From: Talpa occidentalis
Lineage: Eukaryota; Chordata; Mammalia; Eulipotyphla; Talpidae
Assembly: GCF_014898055.3 (NCBI RefSeq)
Contig: NW_026555331.1
Span: forward strand, 95,564,684-95,628,683
Direction: 5' to 3'
Length of the DNA stretch: 64,000 nt
This document shows, piece after piece, positions 42,421 to 55,505 of this stretch. Position 1 is the first letter of the stretch; each line of letters begins with the position of its first letter. The notes beneath the pieces are model-generated. The model ran no database searches. It was given only the letters and a program-made list of their open reading frames with translations, and was not told the origin of the DNA. The position numbers and the translations under genes are program-made.

Positions 42421-44147
42421 TTGCAGCTGACCAAATATGAAATCTCTTGTGCATAACATAAAAAAGCAACTCTTTCATTTGTTTAAAAAATTACAGTAAC
42501 CTTCTAGCAGTGAAAAATTGTTTTTCAGTGATTTTCCCCCTCCAGAGATTGAGATGTTCTGTACTCTCTCCAACCTCCACCCCCATCATTATCTCTATTA
42601 ACAAGGGAGAAAAAAAGAATAGCAAACAGAGGGCAGAAAACCAGGAGGTCCTAGGGCATCAAAGGGTGAGAAACAGGCAAAATGAACGTGGGAGCCACCA
42701 CCAATCTCTACTACCTGAAAACTTGCCATTTTCCCCACTATAAGATATAAAAACAAAGCATCAAGGGAATCATGCCCAGACAGATTTCTGGCACAGTCTG
42801 TCTTTTGCTGGAACAGACAGACAAGGAGATGGTCTACTGGATCCAAAGCAGTAAGATCAAGGAGAGGAAATAATGAAACTCTCAATTGCATTTGCAGACT
42901 TCGGGTTCAGGGAGCATTCCACCACTCAGTCAGTCTCCTTAGGCAAGCGGGAGCTTTCCCTAAACATAGAGGCTCAAGTGACTCATTTCTTGGGAACGAT
43001 AAACAAAACTTCACTGGGTAAGTCACTGCATGGAGTCTTGAAGAAATTTGGCAGCAGCTTCAAGCTTCGCAGGGGGTCTTGTGGAGGCAACAGAGAAATG
43101 AGGTCACACAGTTTAGGAAAAGCCTCCTAACAAAGGCAAGAATTCAAGATGAGAGACTAGACACGAGTTGCAAGAAGGGATGGTATTGATAAAGGGGAAT
43201 AAATGAGCAAGGGTTGGGGCAAGGATTGCCCAGTATGTCGACAGAGTGGTGGAAGTGACCATGACAGGCAGAAGACTTAAGAAATGGAGAAGCAACAAAA
43301 AAAGTGAGGAAAAAAGAGAATGTGGGGGGTTTAAAAAAAAAGATATTAGGGGCAGGAAGGGAAAGCAAACAAGCCTAGAAGTGGGTGCTACCCCAACCCA
43401 CATATTAATTTTACGTATTTTGAATGTTTGGACACATTTACATCTAACACATCCTGGAAAGATAGCGAAATAAACTATCGAGATAAAATATCAAGATGAG
43501 CTTTTCCCTAAAATGTGCCATTTTTATGGCGCATTCAACTGCTTGGCTCTTTTTCTCATAAATGAACAGTGTTCTTTGTCTAGATGAATTATAATAAAGC
43601 CAACATCTGTTATTTCAGAAGAATAAATATATAAGCAATTTTGCTAAAAGTTTGTTTTATTATTTACTTTTTTCAATTTCAACATGTCACATGCTGTCTC
43701 CTATTTCTTCCCTGTGCAGTCTCACTGTACACTACATAGGGGGCCACCCCAACAGAGGAGCTGTATCTCTCCAGCCGAGCTATACCACTGTGCAAATCTG
43801 TCCTTCTTGTCCCTACTCCATTCCAGTGGTTTCCCAATCTCTCATATTTTAGGCTTTGCCTGTTTGTTACTGGATTTTACAGTATGATTCTATCTGATTT
43901 TGACTTTTAAATATTTGCTAGCAGAGAAGAGCTTTTAATCCTCAGATTTGAGTGGTAGAGAGGAAATGCTGGCCCAAATTACAGTGCTGGCTTCCTATCT
44001 GGCTAAGTACAACTATGATGTTTGTCAACAATAATATTTGCTGGGAGGTCCTACATGAACTTTAACTCCTAAGCCTTATTCTGTCCTCCTGTTGTTATTG
44101 GTAACTCTGGTTACTTGCCCTCACCTGACCCAGAACTAACATCTGAA
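42421..44147. other. Unassigned DNA, locally less A+T-rich
   Basis: 42,600-43,400 has near-balanced base composition and several 70-97-codon frames on both strands, none with a known motif. It could be a very old repeat or a conserved non-coding stretch. I see no splice or promoter signal that would make it a gene. Confidence 0.4.
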
Positions 44148-44330
44148 ACAGTGATTCTCAACTCTGCATTAGGGTCCACTGTGGGAAAGTACTCCAAATA
44201 CTAATGCTTAGGTCCTGTCCTCAGTGATTCCACTGCAGTTGGTCTGGGATTTTTTTAGAGCTTCTCATATAATTTTGCACACAGTGCAAGTTAACAACAA
44301 CCACCAAAAAATACTGCCCTAGAAATATAT
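44148..44330 (+). mobile_element. MER5-like hAT MITE
   Basis: CAGTGATTCTCAACTCTGCA at the left end, then CTTAGGTCCTGTCCTCAGTG, ATTCCACTGCAGTTGGTCTG and GGATTTTTTTAGAGCTTCTC follow the MER5 consensus with a small number of gaps. Confidence 0.65.
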
Positions 44331-44774
44331 GAGAGTTTTAGTTGCCTGGGTAGCAACTACACCAATCTGAGCATCCCCAATCATTTAAATTGGGGAGGAT
44401 ATGGGATTGGATACCGATAAATGTCATGTCCTAATAAAGCAATAACACTGAAATTGATAAATGCAGCATAATTTGGCAATATGCTTTGGAACAATGTAGA
44501 ATTACTTTAGTCCACTTGAATTAATTAATATGGCATTTAGACTAAAATGCCTCTTCTGATTGCAAGGAAGATATTCATGAGGCAGTTGATACAATATGAA
44601 GAATAGGAACAATGAAACCAGAAATATATGATTTTCCTAGTAAAAGATCATTATCAGACCCAATTTACAGCAGTTATAGAGTATATGAAGAGAAAGTGCC
44701 AGGCACTGAATACACAAGAATTATAGCTGTAGCTAGGAAATGTGGGGTGAAAGATCTTGTTCCTATAGGAAATT
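44331..44774. other. Unassigned DNA
   Basis: No gene or repeat recognised. Confidence 0.45.
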
Positions 44775-45115
44775 AGAAAAGGCAACATGAGGGCCTCCCC
44801 AGTGGCGCAGCGGTTGAGCACTGGGTTGTGAAGCTGCTCGAAGCCTCCGCGGCGCTGGTTCGATCCCCGGCTGCTCCCAGGCCACCGGAGGTGGGTCCCA
44901 CATGGCGCACAGACCTCTCCTGCCGCCCGCTGCTCCCCTCAGCAGTGTACTTCGGTCCTTCTGCCTGCTCTGCTCCCTGCTCTGGTTCTGGTGAATTCTT
45001 TCACCCTCCTGCACTTCTGACTGTACCCAGTGCTTGTATAAATAAATAAATAAATCTTAAAAAATAAATAAAATAAAGACTTTGTCTTTAAAAAAAAAAA
45101 AGAAAAGGCAACATG
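44775..45115 (+). mobile_element. tRNA-derived SINE, younger lineage, extra 3' segment, perfect 15-bp TSD
   Basis: AGAAAAGGCAACATG flanks it exactly (44,775-44,789; 45,101-45,115). It is the cleanest SINE here, with A box GTGGCGCAGCGGTTGAGC and B box GGTTCGATCCCCGG. After the (TAAA)n TCTTAAAA tail there are about 30 further bases, including GACTTTGTCTTT, before a second A-run that abuts the duplication. This is the same double-tail layout as 2603-2921 and 56,229-56,564. Confidence 0.96.
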
Positions 45116-45205
45116 TCTAAATCATTCTAGTGGAAGAAAGACTGTACAGAGATTAATGTCTCCCTACTTGTTCTGTGCAATATAACTTGGAACCTGCCTT
45201 CCCAT

Positions 45206-45600
45206 TCTCATTAAAAAATGCGTCACTTTGTTTTCCTCCAAACAAGTTGTAGTCAGCATAAGTTGAGTTATGCTGCAGTAACAAATGATGCCTCCCCCAC
45301 AAAACCTCAGGTGATCAGTTCCACAGAATGTCTCAGTTATGCTTATGTGATTGGGAGTAGATCAGGGAGAGGTGGTCTCTTTTCTTCATTAAGGAACCCA
45401 AACTGATAAAGCAGCCACCATCTCAAACGTCGTCCATCTTCACAACATAGCAAGTGTCCTGGAGGATGTTGCACTAGCATTTAAATGGCCCAGTTCAGAA
45501 GTGATCAAGTTATTTTTATTCACAATTCATTGACAAAACTAGTCACTTGGCCCCATTCAATCAATAAGGTTCAAAAACATGCAATCTAACCATGTGCTAC
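45206..45600 (+). mobile_element. Ancient LTR-type repeat, family unassigned
   Basis: GCTGCAGTAACAAATGATGC with CTCCCCCACAAAACCTCAG, AGCAGCCACCATCTCAAACG, GCCCAGTTCAGAAGTGATCA and CTAGTCACTTGGCCCCATTC follow an old mammalian repeat that I know by pattern but cannot name with certainty. Confidence 0.45.
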
Positions 45601-47229
45601 AGGGGAGATGATTGGAAATATGACAGTTTTATGGGGCTACACCGTCACTGAGAATCAACTTATTCTTGCTTTTCATGGAAACCTCTATGGGATAAAGATA
45701 TGAAGGCAAGAAATTTTGCCTTTTGTTTTTTTCTGATGTGTTCCTAGGGCTTAAAATAGTGCCTATGACATACAGTTTAACAAATATTTGGGGGGAAATA
45801 AAACTCTGTGAGAAGCGCAAATAGGCATAAAGAACAGAGCTAAGCATAATATCACTTATTAAAATGCCTATAGCAAACTTATTATTAATCATTGCAAAAA
45901 TCATCAAGAAACTCTAGTGAAATGATTCACTAGTTGTAGAACCATGATATTCTCTCCACTTCCTCAGATTACTACAGAAGTCTTACCCCAATTAAGGTCA
46001 AGAGCAAATCTTTTCATAGACTGTGACCAATATCACATATTTAACCACAAATAAGCAAGGTCAGTCTTCCAATTAAAAAGAAAAGAATAAAAAGGAGGGG
46101 CAAAGAGGTTTGCCTTGCCCTCTACAACACTGATCTCAATTAATTAGAATATTTATGCTTCTGCATAAAAAAATAATAACATCCTCATGGATGGGAGGTC
46201 TCAATCATTTATGGTGCTCTGAATTTTCTCTAAATTAATGTATTCATTTAATGCAAAAAAATTCCAGTAGGGCCTTTTGCTTCATTATTTGCTTTTTAAT
46301 TTCAGTATGTTTGTAACTTCTTTAAGTCACCAAATTTCACCCCAAAAGTCTCTGACATTTACTAAACAGACAGACTAACTTAGGAAAATGCTCAGGACCA
46401 CTGAAACCCAGTAATGGTTTTGCCAAAAAATAAAACCATATGAGGAGAACCACCATGTCATCTTGGGTGGGCAACAGGGCTATCTTCTCCTACTTCCTAG
46501 GCCATCCTCAGAGTGCAGCAACAAGAACCCCAGGCCGGGCACCTTCCCTCTTCACTAGGCCCCAGGATCCTTCCAACTACCCATTTGACTCTGTGACCAG
46601 TTGGAGTTGCCCATTGGGGCCAGGCTGAGTCCTCCCTTTGATAATGGGCCCAGGTTCCTGGCTGCATGGACACAGTATTGGCCATTATGCAGTGTGAATC
46701 CAGCAGGGAAGCCCACTATTACTCACAGGAAGGCAATTAACATCTGGGAATCCCCCCAGTGCCGGTTGGTAGGCTCCATCTCCTTCCTCTGGCTACCACT
46801 CCTCTCCTTCAGCTGGCTGCTTTGATCTTTTTTCCCCTACACTGTGTTAACTTAGGTCCATCTTCTGACATTCCTCTTCTTAATCTCAAATTCTGCTTTC
46901 CTCATCATTCTGACACTGTGACCAATTGTCTAAAATCTTTCCAGTCTTGTTTCAAGCATTTATAGGTTTATAAAATGTGAAAATAGGCCTGACTCCATTT
47001 TTATAGCAAACATAGTGTGATAAACTAAAATCTCTTCTCTTCAGTAAATGCGAGCCTATTGCATCATTCTTTAAATAGCTGTTTAATTTGCCCCGGACAG
47101 AGGATTCAGAATTCATCTCTCCTTTATGGTCATTTCCCAGTTTTCTGTACCCCTGCCACCCATTCCAGATTATCACACCGTATGGAGAATAAGGGCCCAG
47201 GAGCCAGGCCACATGGAGGTGGGTCCTGC
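45601..47229. other. Unassigned DNA
   Basis: No gene recognised. 46,440-46,830 is less A+T-rich and has overlapping frames of 62-74 codons on both strands, without domains. No clear repeat family. Confidence 0.4.
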
Positions 47230-47325
47230 CTGGCCCTCTTACCAACTGAGTGACCAAGGGCCAGTTACTTAACTGTACCTCAGTGCTCTCATCTGTAAAA
47301 TGAGCCTTCTGTGGAGATTTTGCAG
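47230..47325 (-). mobile_element. MIR SINE fragment, reverse
   Basis: ACTGAGTGACCAAGGGCCAG, TTACTTAACTGTACCTCAGT and CTCATCTGTAAAATGAGCC is the reversed MIR core. This kind of text is well conserved among MIR copies. Confidence 0.75.
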
Positions 47326-47718
47326 GTAACACAGCAGAAATGGCTTATGGTTGCTGCAAGTCTGATCAGGACTATTGGGACACTGAATTTAAAAATCTAC
47401 TCTATTTAAAATTCATTTCTGATAAAACGGGACTAGGTTCTTATTTTTCTATTTCTAATTGGTAAGTACCACTAAATCTCAATTCTCTGTTTTCTGTCAA
47501 TTGAGAAATTACTGATGGGGTAATAATTCTGTCTTTTAAAATTTATAAAGCCATACTTATTAGTAGCATGTACTATAGCAACAGCATGAAGCACCATCAT
47601 CACTTTCTATTCTGACAACTCCCATTTTTTCTGTGAGTGGGAAAATTTCATAGATTTTTTCTTTAGTTTGCACATAGCTATTTGCTGTATCAACTTGCTT
47701 CTTTAATTAGACTGCTAT
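47326..47718. other. Unassigned DNA
   Basis: No gene or repeat recognised. Confidence 0.45.
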
Positions 47719-48012
47719 AAAAATTACATCTTAGGGGCCTACCCAGTGGCACAGTGGTTGAGTGCTGGACTGCAAAGCTGCCCACAGCCTCTGCAGCACT
47801 GGTTCGATCCCTGGTCGCCAGTGAGGGCCCCACATGGCATGCAGACCTCTCCTGCCACGCCCACTGCTCCCTTCAGCAGTGTACTTCAGTCCTTCTGCCT
47901 GTTCCACTCCTGGCTCTGGCTCTGGTGAATTCTCTCACCCTCCCATGCTTCTGACTGTACCCAGTGCTTGTATAAACAAATAAATAAATCTTTTTTAAAA
48001 ATTACATCTTAG
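47719..48012 (+). mobile_element. tRNA-derived SINE, younger lineage, 16-bp TSD
   Basis: AAAAATTACATCTTAG flanks it exactly (47,719-47,734; 47,997-48,012). The body begins GGGCCTACCCAGTGGCACAG and has B box GGTTCGATCCCTGG and tail AAATAAATAAATCTTTTTT. Confidence 0.95.
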
Positions 48013-50799
48013 TAAGGCTTCAACTCTTGATGGAACAAACTATTGCTGGGTAAGCAGTCTGCATGAGGAGGACAGAGGTGTCAGACGCCAAGCTGGGTGA
48101 AGAAGGCACCCATGCACAGAAGGAACTCATACCAGGGATTCAGAACCTCAGCATGTTATGAGAGCAGCCTAATGGGCTGGGGTGAAGGAGAAATGGGTGC
48201 AGTGTCAAAGTTCAAGCCAAATGAGGAGAATGCATTTTGAAACTAGGGCAACTCAGTGGTTGTGATAGGAGCTCCAGCAGAGGGCAGAATATCCAGGTGG
48301 GGTATAAGCTAATGGGTGTGGACTATCAGCCTCCATGGTGAGTGAGGGGAGCACCCACCTGGAAGGCAACCTAGACAGCACATCAGAGTGGATCGTGATT
48401 GTCTCCCAATTGTTGTATAATCATGGTCCTTACCAGTGATTGAATTTATGTGGGCGTGTGACTCAATTCTGGTCAAGACTATATGAAATAAAGCATTCAG
48501 GGCAAGGGATCACGAGAAATGTCCTTTCCCAAGAAGGTGACAATGGAAAGAAGGCCCTCTTCTTCCTCTCAATAGTGACATGCTAGTATGTGAGACCTGG
48601 AACTAGAGCTGTCTTGTGATGGGGTAAGCATCTGGAAAAGAAAGTCAACGTAGAGAAGCATAGGATTTAAAACTAGCAGAGATCTAGAGTTCAAGCTCTG
48701 ACTTCATGGGGCCTATAACTTCTTTTTGTTAATGAAGGCAAGATATTTCTTTACTGTTTAAACAAGGAAAGCTTAGTATCCAGCTATTGCGATAAATATC
48801 CTAAGTGATAACAAAACCTTTCCCTCCAAGTTAACACATATCATTGTCAGTGAGTTTGCTAGTTAGCTCTGCACATGATGAATCATAGGGACTTATAGTT
48901 TGGTACATATATTGGAAGTAAACACCAAAATCATTTATAGGCAAACAATATAGGGTCCAGAGCTTAGAAACTGCCCTAGGAAAAAGGCATAGCTGGAATT
49001 TATGATTTCCCAATGGATCCCTCTAATGTGGAACTCCAGACAAAAGTCATTCCATCACTTAAGTCAAACTTCTTAAAAAGTTCTTTATTAACATTATGGT
49101 AAAGTAATAATGCTATAACATAACTTGTTATGTTACCATAGCTATACAGTTTAGACACAATCCATGTCTAAGTATCAAAATGAAGTTAATAAAAAAGTTT
49201 GTTCAAATAAAAATAGTATATGAAAAAAATGAGGTGGGAGAGAAAAAATAGCTGTAGGGTAAGAAGCTAAGTTTGGAAAGCTAGAATTTTTTAGCAAAGA
49301 AACTGTCAAGTTTACCAATCCAATAATGTTTTTGATAAATTTTCTTGTCAGGGGACTTCCGACAGGAAATTCCTGAATTTTCAGAGAAAACAGAACCAAA
49401 AAATATCAAGAGATCATGTCAAAGAACAGAATAATTTTGATAGTAGAAATCATCTTCAGTATGGGCCACACCAAAATAAACAGCTATGGGAATGCACATG
49501 TAATACTTTGAGTCATTAATTTGTAAATGACAAAGATCGGAAATAAGGGATTTTCTTCACCCAAAAGACATCCTAGTTACTAAAGCTATGATACAAAATA
49601 TAACAAAAGTCAACAAAGGGAAATTGTAAAGGAATGTAGGTAATTGCACCAAAGACAGGATGCATGACATTTTTCACCACCAAAAATGACAATAGGTAGA
49701 TGGATTAACTAACTATACAATCTTACTTAGAAAATATAGAAAAGATTATTTAAAATAATGTCATATAAAGAGCTTAGTTGACTTCCTTTTGTCAAATGGT
49801 ATTCACACTTTCGTGACAGTATTTTAAAAGTTTATGAGTAAAAGAAGGAATGCAGTAAAATAGTTTTTAGACCACCTACATGTAGCATACATTAAGTTAC
49901 ACAACGCATTCCTTTTAGTAAATGGTCTTTTTATAACATTCATTCCAGTTACTGATAGAAGCTACAAACAGGGTTGTGATATTTAATTAATTCTCTAAAT
50001 GCAGCTGTACTTCAAGTTCTTGGCAACTGTCCAATAATTTTAGTGTAAATTTTGCTAGAGAAAACAATTTTACCAGAAATAATTTCTAATTTTCCTACTA
50101 GTTCCTGCTCTGGGTAGGGAAGGAGTATAGTGGGGGGCAAGGAGATCAATAAATGCACAATTTATATCTGAATAAAAATGAGGTGAATGTAGGCAGGATG
50201 TAGACACAAGAAACAACATGCGTAGGTGAAAATACCATGACATTGTGAGGTACATTCAAGATAGTATCTCATCAACTGACATGGCTAGCCTCTTGATTTC
50301 ACATAGAGAAATCTAATGCAAACAAGCTTAAACCAAAAAAGAAGTATATTAATTTCTGGAAAGCTGTGGAGCTTTCTGTGGAGCTGACTAGGGCCAGGGT
50401 CTCAAATACCACTAGGCTTTATCATCTCTTGTGCTGTATGTAGCTTTATTTCTTCTATTATCGATCCACTTTCTATCTACAAAGAAACAAGGTTAATGAC
50501 AGCTTCTAGGCTCAAGCACTACAGTTTAATTATTAGATAATGAAAAAATTCTCTGGAAGGACTTTGTGTGGTTCATCGAAAGCTGTGGCTTTCAGGTTGT
50601 GAGAACCAATTAAGCTTAGGTCCCTCCTTTATATCAAAAACTGTGGTCATGCAGATCCTTCTCTAACTCATTGGCTCTTTAAATCTCTCATTACATGGGT
50701 AAGGTAGAAAAAGGAATACTCAATGATAATATGTGTAAGTTAAATTCTAATTAGCCTTAATTATATAAGGATTAGACAGTCTGTAGAAAATCATCTAGT
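48013..50799. other. Unassigned DNA
   Basis: 2.8 kb with no recognised gene. 48,400-48,640 resembles an ancient interspersed repeat (a GTGGGCGTGTGACTCAATTC-type block) that I cannot name. No long open frame. Confidence 0.4.
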
Positions 50800-52000
50800 T
50801 ATAAAGACAACCGCCAAAATAGGAGAAAACATTTGTAAATCAGATACCTGAGAAGGGTCTAAGAGTATTTAGAATAAATAATGGGGCCTCCCCGGTGGCA
50901 CAAGGGGTTAAGTACTGTGCTATGAAGCAATCCGCTGCCTCTGCAGCATGAGTTCGATCCCTGGCCGGCCAGGGAGCGACCCACATGGCACAGCAAACCT
51001 CTCCTGTCTCGCTTGCTGCTCCCCACAGCAGTGTATTTCAGTCAGTCTGCCTATTCTGTTTCCCATTCTGTGTCTGGTGAGTCCTCTCACCCCCTGCATC
51101 TCTGGCCTGTACCCCAGCTCTTGTGTGCATGAATAAATCTCTAAAAGTTAAAAAAAAATAGAATATATAATGAACTCTTAAAACTCAACAAGAGCAATTA
51201 AAAATGGTCAAACTTATTTAAAAAATTCTCTCCAAGGAAGAGACACAGATGGCCAACAAGCATATGAAAAGATGTTCAACATCAGTAGTTATTAGGGAAA
51301 TGTAATCTGAAACCATCATGAGTGTTGAAGGATAGAGAAATTCAAACCCTTATACATTGCTGATGGAAGTAAAATAGTACAGCCACTGTAGAAAACAGGT
51401 TGTCAGTTTCTCAAAAACTTAAATACTAAATAATCATGATGCCCTGCAATTGGACCATTAGATCTATACCTAAAAGAGCTGAAAACAGGTGTTCAAACAA
51501 AGACTTAAATGCACATAGTAGCTTTGTCATTCAATGGATGAATGGTTATAAAAATGTGGTATACATATAGAATGGAATATTATTTGGCCCTAAAAAGAAA
51601 AAGATTGCTAGCACATGCAAAAACTTGCATGAACTTCAAAAAATTTCCATGTTAAGGAAGTTAGACATAAAAGGCTACATACTGTAAGTTTCCCTTTATA
51701 TACTGTAAATGGAAGTTTCCATTTATATGAAATACTGTAAGTTTCCATTTATATGAAATATCCAGAACAGGCAAATCCAAGACAGAAAGTAGTAGATCAC
51801 TGGTTGTGAGGACTGGGAGAAGGGAGGAATAGGGAACTACTGCTAAATGCGTATGTGGTCTCCTTTGGAAGTAAGAAAGGTATTTTGGAACTCAATAGAC
51901 GCAAAGGTTGTACAACATTGTAAATGTAGTAAATGCCAATTGTAAACTTCAGAAGGGATAATTTTTATATTATATGAATTTTATCTCAATTTTCTTTTAA
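50800..52000 (+). mobile_element. Old L1 ORF2 3' end and 3'UTR, SINE-interrupted
   Basis: AAAACATTTGTAAATCAGAT, then after the SINE ATGGCCAACAAGCATATGAA, ATACATTGCTGATGGAAGTA, GAATGGAATATTATTTGGCC and TGTAAATGTAGTAAATGCCA. A local duplication, ACTGTAAGTTTCC with flanking TTTATATGAAATA, occurs around 51,678-51,760. Confidence 0.82.
50871..51172 (+). mobile_element. tRNA-derived SINE nested in old L1
   Basis: AGAATAAATAATG (50,871-50,883) and AGAATATATAATG (51,160-51,172) differ at one of 13 positions. Older-lineage blocks. GGCCGGCCAGGGAGC shows a short internal duplication after the B box. Confidence 0.92.
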
Positions 52001-53399
52001 ACATCATCAGTGGATAAACTTTAAAAACACCTCATTTTCTATACAGAAAATCTGCAGGCCCAAGAAAGAATTTTAGAGCTTTGAAATATATTACTTGATA
52101 GGCAATATTCTAATTTCCTAATACTTGATTTACTTCAGAGGGGTGATTTTTAAGAAGACGATATCTCCCTTATCCCACTAGAGAATATGTCTTATGTATC
52201 CTGTTTTTTTTTTCTTTTTCATGAGATTATACTATCACTAGTTACATAATTATATACTTGGAAAATAAAAGGCTATTTCAGTTAAACTTTCTTTCAGTTA
52301 AAAAAAAAAAAAGCAACCAAATCATTGCTTTCATTGTTTAACCCTGTGTTAGTGGTTCTCTATTCCAAATTATGCGCAACTTTTTTTTTTTCCCTCCTTG
52401 ACACTTCCTTGCCTGCTGCCAGTACCCACCTAAACGACAAGATGCCATTGAAAGAAACTTTAATCAAACTAATAGAAGCAAATAGAGAAATATGAAGAAA
52501 AACTACAGGAAAGGCAGAACCTCAGTGGTGACTGGAATCTTTGTCTTCCTCTCTTTATCATCTAATTATCTAATCACTGTGGGCTGGCTTTGTATTCATA
52601 GCATAGCAATTTCACAAGGCTAGAAACTTGTGTGGCAGCACCCAGTTGGTATGAGAGCTTGTTTTAATCACCTCTTTTTCACTCCATTGGTGAGGGCAGA
52701 TTCCCACCCTAGCTTTATGGGAATGGCCAAATGCATGACACCTGCACTTTGGTTTGGAAGAAGATACTATCTCTGTCTTTCAAGATTGTTCACTATACAA
52801 ATATCCTTTACATATAGAACTGAACAGAACAAATTACTACTTCTTCTCATAAGAAGGGTAGTAACATGACATTCATGGAAATATCCATGAAATTTAACAT
52901 TCCATTATGATTCTCATTTTACATAAACATACAAGCAAGTTGTAACTGTTAGTTACGATACGTTATTTTACCTAAACTTACAAGGAAAATGTTGATGCTC
53001 TTATCAAAAAGATTGCTCTTATCTCAAAAAGATTCATTTGTTATATATGTAAGAATATATTTTGACTATGAATGATGCATTGCTCATTCTATGCCCATTC
53101 TACACAGTAGAAAGCAACAGATAATGATTATTTTATCTCATAAACATTGTTTTCACTCACCTAGAAAAATAGCATCCAAACTGATCACTGGCCTTATTAA
53201 AGACAAAATCAGGAAGAAAAAAAAAACTTTATTATGTGGCTTTGATGGTAGCCATCACAAGCGTAATTTTCTTGAGACATTTTTTCACTGAAAAATTGTT
53301 CTTAAAAAACAATTTTTATGTAAACATTACAACAATAATCTGTTAAGGAGAGTGTACTTAAATAATAAATTTTTTTTGAGCTAAGCTCCCAACTTCATT
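52001..53399. other. Unassigned DNA
   Basis: No gene or repeat recognised. Short T- and A-runs only. Confidence 0.45.
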
Positions 53400-53530
53400 T
53401 AGCTGTTGCAGAAAGTGAGACCCAAAGACATTAAGTGACTTGAAGGTGGCCAACAAATAGTTAATGTCAGAGCTGAGACTAAACCCCACATGCCCTGACT
53501 TGGAGCACAGGACTCTTTCTTCTTATCCAA
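53400..53530 (+). mobile_element. MIR SINE fragment
   Basis: AGACCCAAAGACATTAAGTG, ACTTGAAGGTGGCCAACAAA and GTCAGAGCTGAGACTAAACC with a GGACTCTTTCTTCT end match the 3' half of MIR in sense orientation. Confidence 0.7.
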
Positions 53531-54589
53531 ACCCACATACATGATATGATAGAGCTTTCAAACTGGGGTATGCATACCCCTGCAGGCAATGGCAGTGTGC
53601 CAGGAAGGTAAAGCCACAGGATAAACACAGGGTGTCTTGCTTCAATGTAAATATTACTCAAAGATTTGAGAAGAGTTAGAGTGAACCACTTTATTTTTCT
53701 ACTAAGACAAGATTGATTATAAAGGAGAATGTACATTTTACATGAATTTTTAAAATTTCAGGCTGGATTCCTCAGGCTATAATCGCATCCCATAAAGGTA
53801 AAAGTTCTCTCTGTTCATTCTTCTAAAAATATTACTTTTGTAAAAATTTTATACCTCCAATGTAAGAATGTCATGGAAGGACCTTTTATCCAAAAAGTGC
53901 CTTCATTAACTTCCATCTTTAACATTCCATAATTAAATTTGCATTTTTTAATCATCATGGTCAGTTAAATTATACATTTTTCTTGAAGAGGGAACATGTT
54001 AAGACCTTGTTTTTTTTTGAAAAAAAAAATTTCCCTATGAACAGAGCTAGATTTTACAACTAAAATGTTATTTTAGTACAAATTAACTGGTTAATACTTC
54101 ACCTCTGTAAGATGTTGTCTAAAAGTATTTTGCATATGGTTCTAAAGCTCATACTTGCATAATGTACAAAATTATACACTGTAAGCATTTCCTTTTTTCC
54201 ATGCAGCATACTCATGAATGATATCTGAAATGCTCTATTGCATATTAAGGGAAAAATGGAAAACAAGAAACCAGTAAATTATTGTATACATTGTTTTTCA
54301 GTGGCCCATTACTCTGACCTGATTTTCAATTCTGGGATAAAACCATTTAAACAATAGTTCTCAGATGACTATTGCTCCATGATAACTAGGAGGACTTTTA
54401 ATTACTCATATCAATAGGCCCAAATACTTTTAGAAGAACTAAAATAGTGCACAGTTGAATTCTCCAGTGAAGTATTTTTTAATGTTGTATTTAAACACCA
54501 GCATTTTTTAATGCAAGAAGCCTAACCCATTCAGAAAGCTACATTAAATTTCTAGAGTTCAAGTTCAAATTTGAAGCCAAAATACCACT
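53531..54589. other. Unassigned DNA
   Basis: No gene or repeat recognised. Confidence 0.45.
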
Positions 54590-54710
54590 CGTTTAGGTGA
54601 ATCAACATTTATTAAACACAAAGTATTGGGTTCTGGCACAAAACAGTGGTAACACAAATAGAATCCTGACTCCAGGTTAGAGAAAAACCAAACATAAGAT
54701 TCCTAGATGG
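54590..54710 (+). mobile_element. Possible L2/MIR-type fragment
   Basis: TGAATCAACATTTATTAAACAC and GGTTCTGGCACAAAACAGTG recall the ATTTATTGAGCACCTACT..GGCACTG pattern of L2-type repeats. Weak. Confidence 0.3.
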
Positions 54711-55179
54711 TCCCTGCTGTAAGTTTCAGGAGAACTAGGGGAGACGCACTTACTTACACTTGACCAATAAAATCAACAGAGTTCCATTTTCATTCACCTG
54801 GAATCTTGGGGGGCTACCACCCCATCTCCAAACCAGGACTGGGTAAGACAATGGGTCACTGGTCCTTAGTACAAAACTGTAAGAGGGCTCAAAAAAAATC
54901 AGCAATAAAAATAAGTATGAATGCAATATTTTAAGAAAATGAAAATTAATACAGAAATATCCGTGATGAACAAAATATCAACATCGTAGATAAAGACAAG
55001 GTCAGCACTGATTTTTTTCTTTTTGCCTCAAAAGCCACTAGAACTCCAGTCCCTTCATCACACACAACCCCTCCCCCCACCTGACACGTGGCCAGTGGTC
55101 ACCAGACACATCTAATTTTCCGAAACCTAAATTTTACCGTATTCATATCCCAATTATTGAAATTATTATTACTGGTGAC
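54711..55179. other. Unassigned DNA upstream of the candidate promoter
   Basis: No gene or repeat recognised. It becomes C-rich near 55,050-55,090. Confidence 0.45.
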
Positions 55180-55505
55180 TGACGTCGGGGCCCACTGACC
55201 TCAATTGTTCTCCCACACAGTTGACCATTGGCTCGCCCCCAACCCACTCCCACCCCCATCCGCCCCTCCCCCCGCATCCACAGCACGCATCACCCCACGC
55301 AGGGAAAACACAATCTGTCTGAGGTGTGACGCAGTGGGTGCTGCAGAACCATATGTGTAAACGTCACAGAAGTCAGGGGTTAGCTTAAAACCTTCCCTAC
55401 TTTGGATTGGCTTTTAGTCGATGAGAATGGCGTAACTGTTGGTTAACAGAACAATGAGCGGTGGGCGAGGCTGTGCTGACTATAAGGGCTGCCCACCTCC
55501 GGGGT
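55180..55505 (+). promoter_or_regulatory. Candidate Pol II promoter with CRE motifs
   Basis: TGACGTCG at 55,180, TGACGCA at 55,327 and ACGTCA at 55,361 are CRE or CRE-like sites. GATTGG (inverted CCAAT) lies at 55,405. A TATA-like TATAAG at 55,481 is followed within about 90 bases by an ATG in strong context. The region is richer in C and CpG than its surroundings. CRE plus TATA is a layout common in testis-expressed promoters, but tissue use cannot be read from sequence. The motifs could also be chance in a C-rich stretch. Confidence 0.35.

Noticed and set aside
44790..44880. Apparent tRNA gene
   Set aside because: The head has Pol III A and B boxes but no complete cloverleaf. It is the tRNA-derived part of the SINE, as in the other copies.
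46952..47332. 126-codon reverse frame
   Set aside because: Overlaps a MIR fragment. No domain or expression signal.
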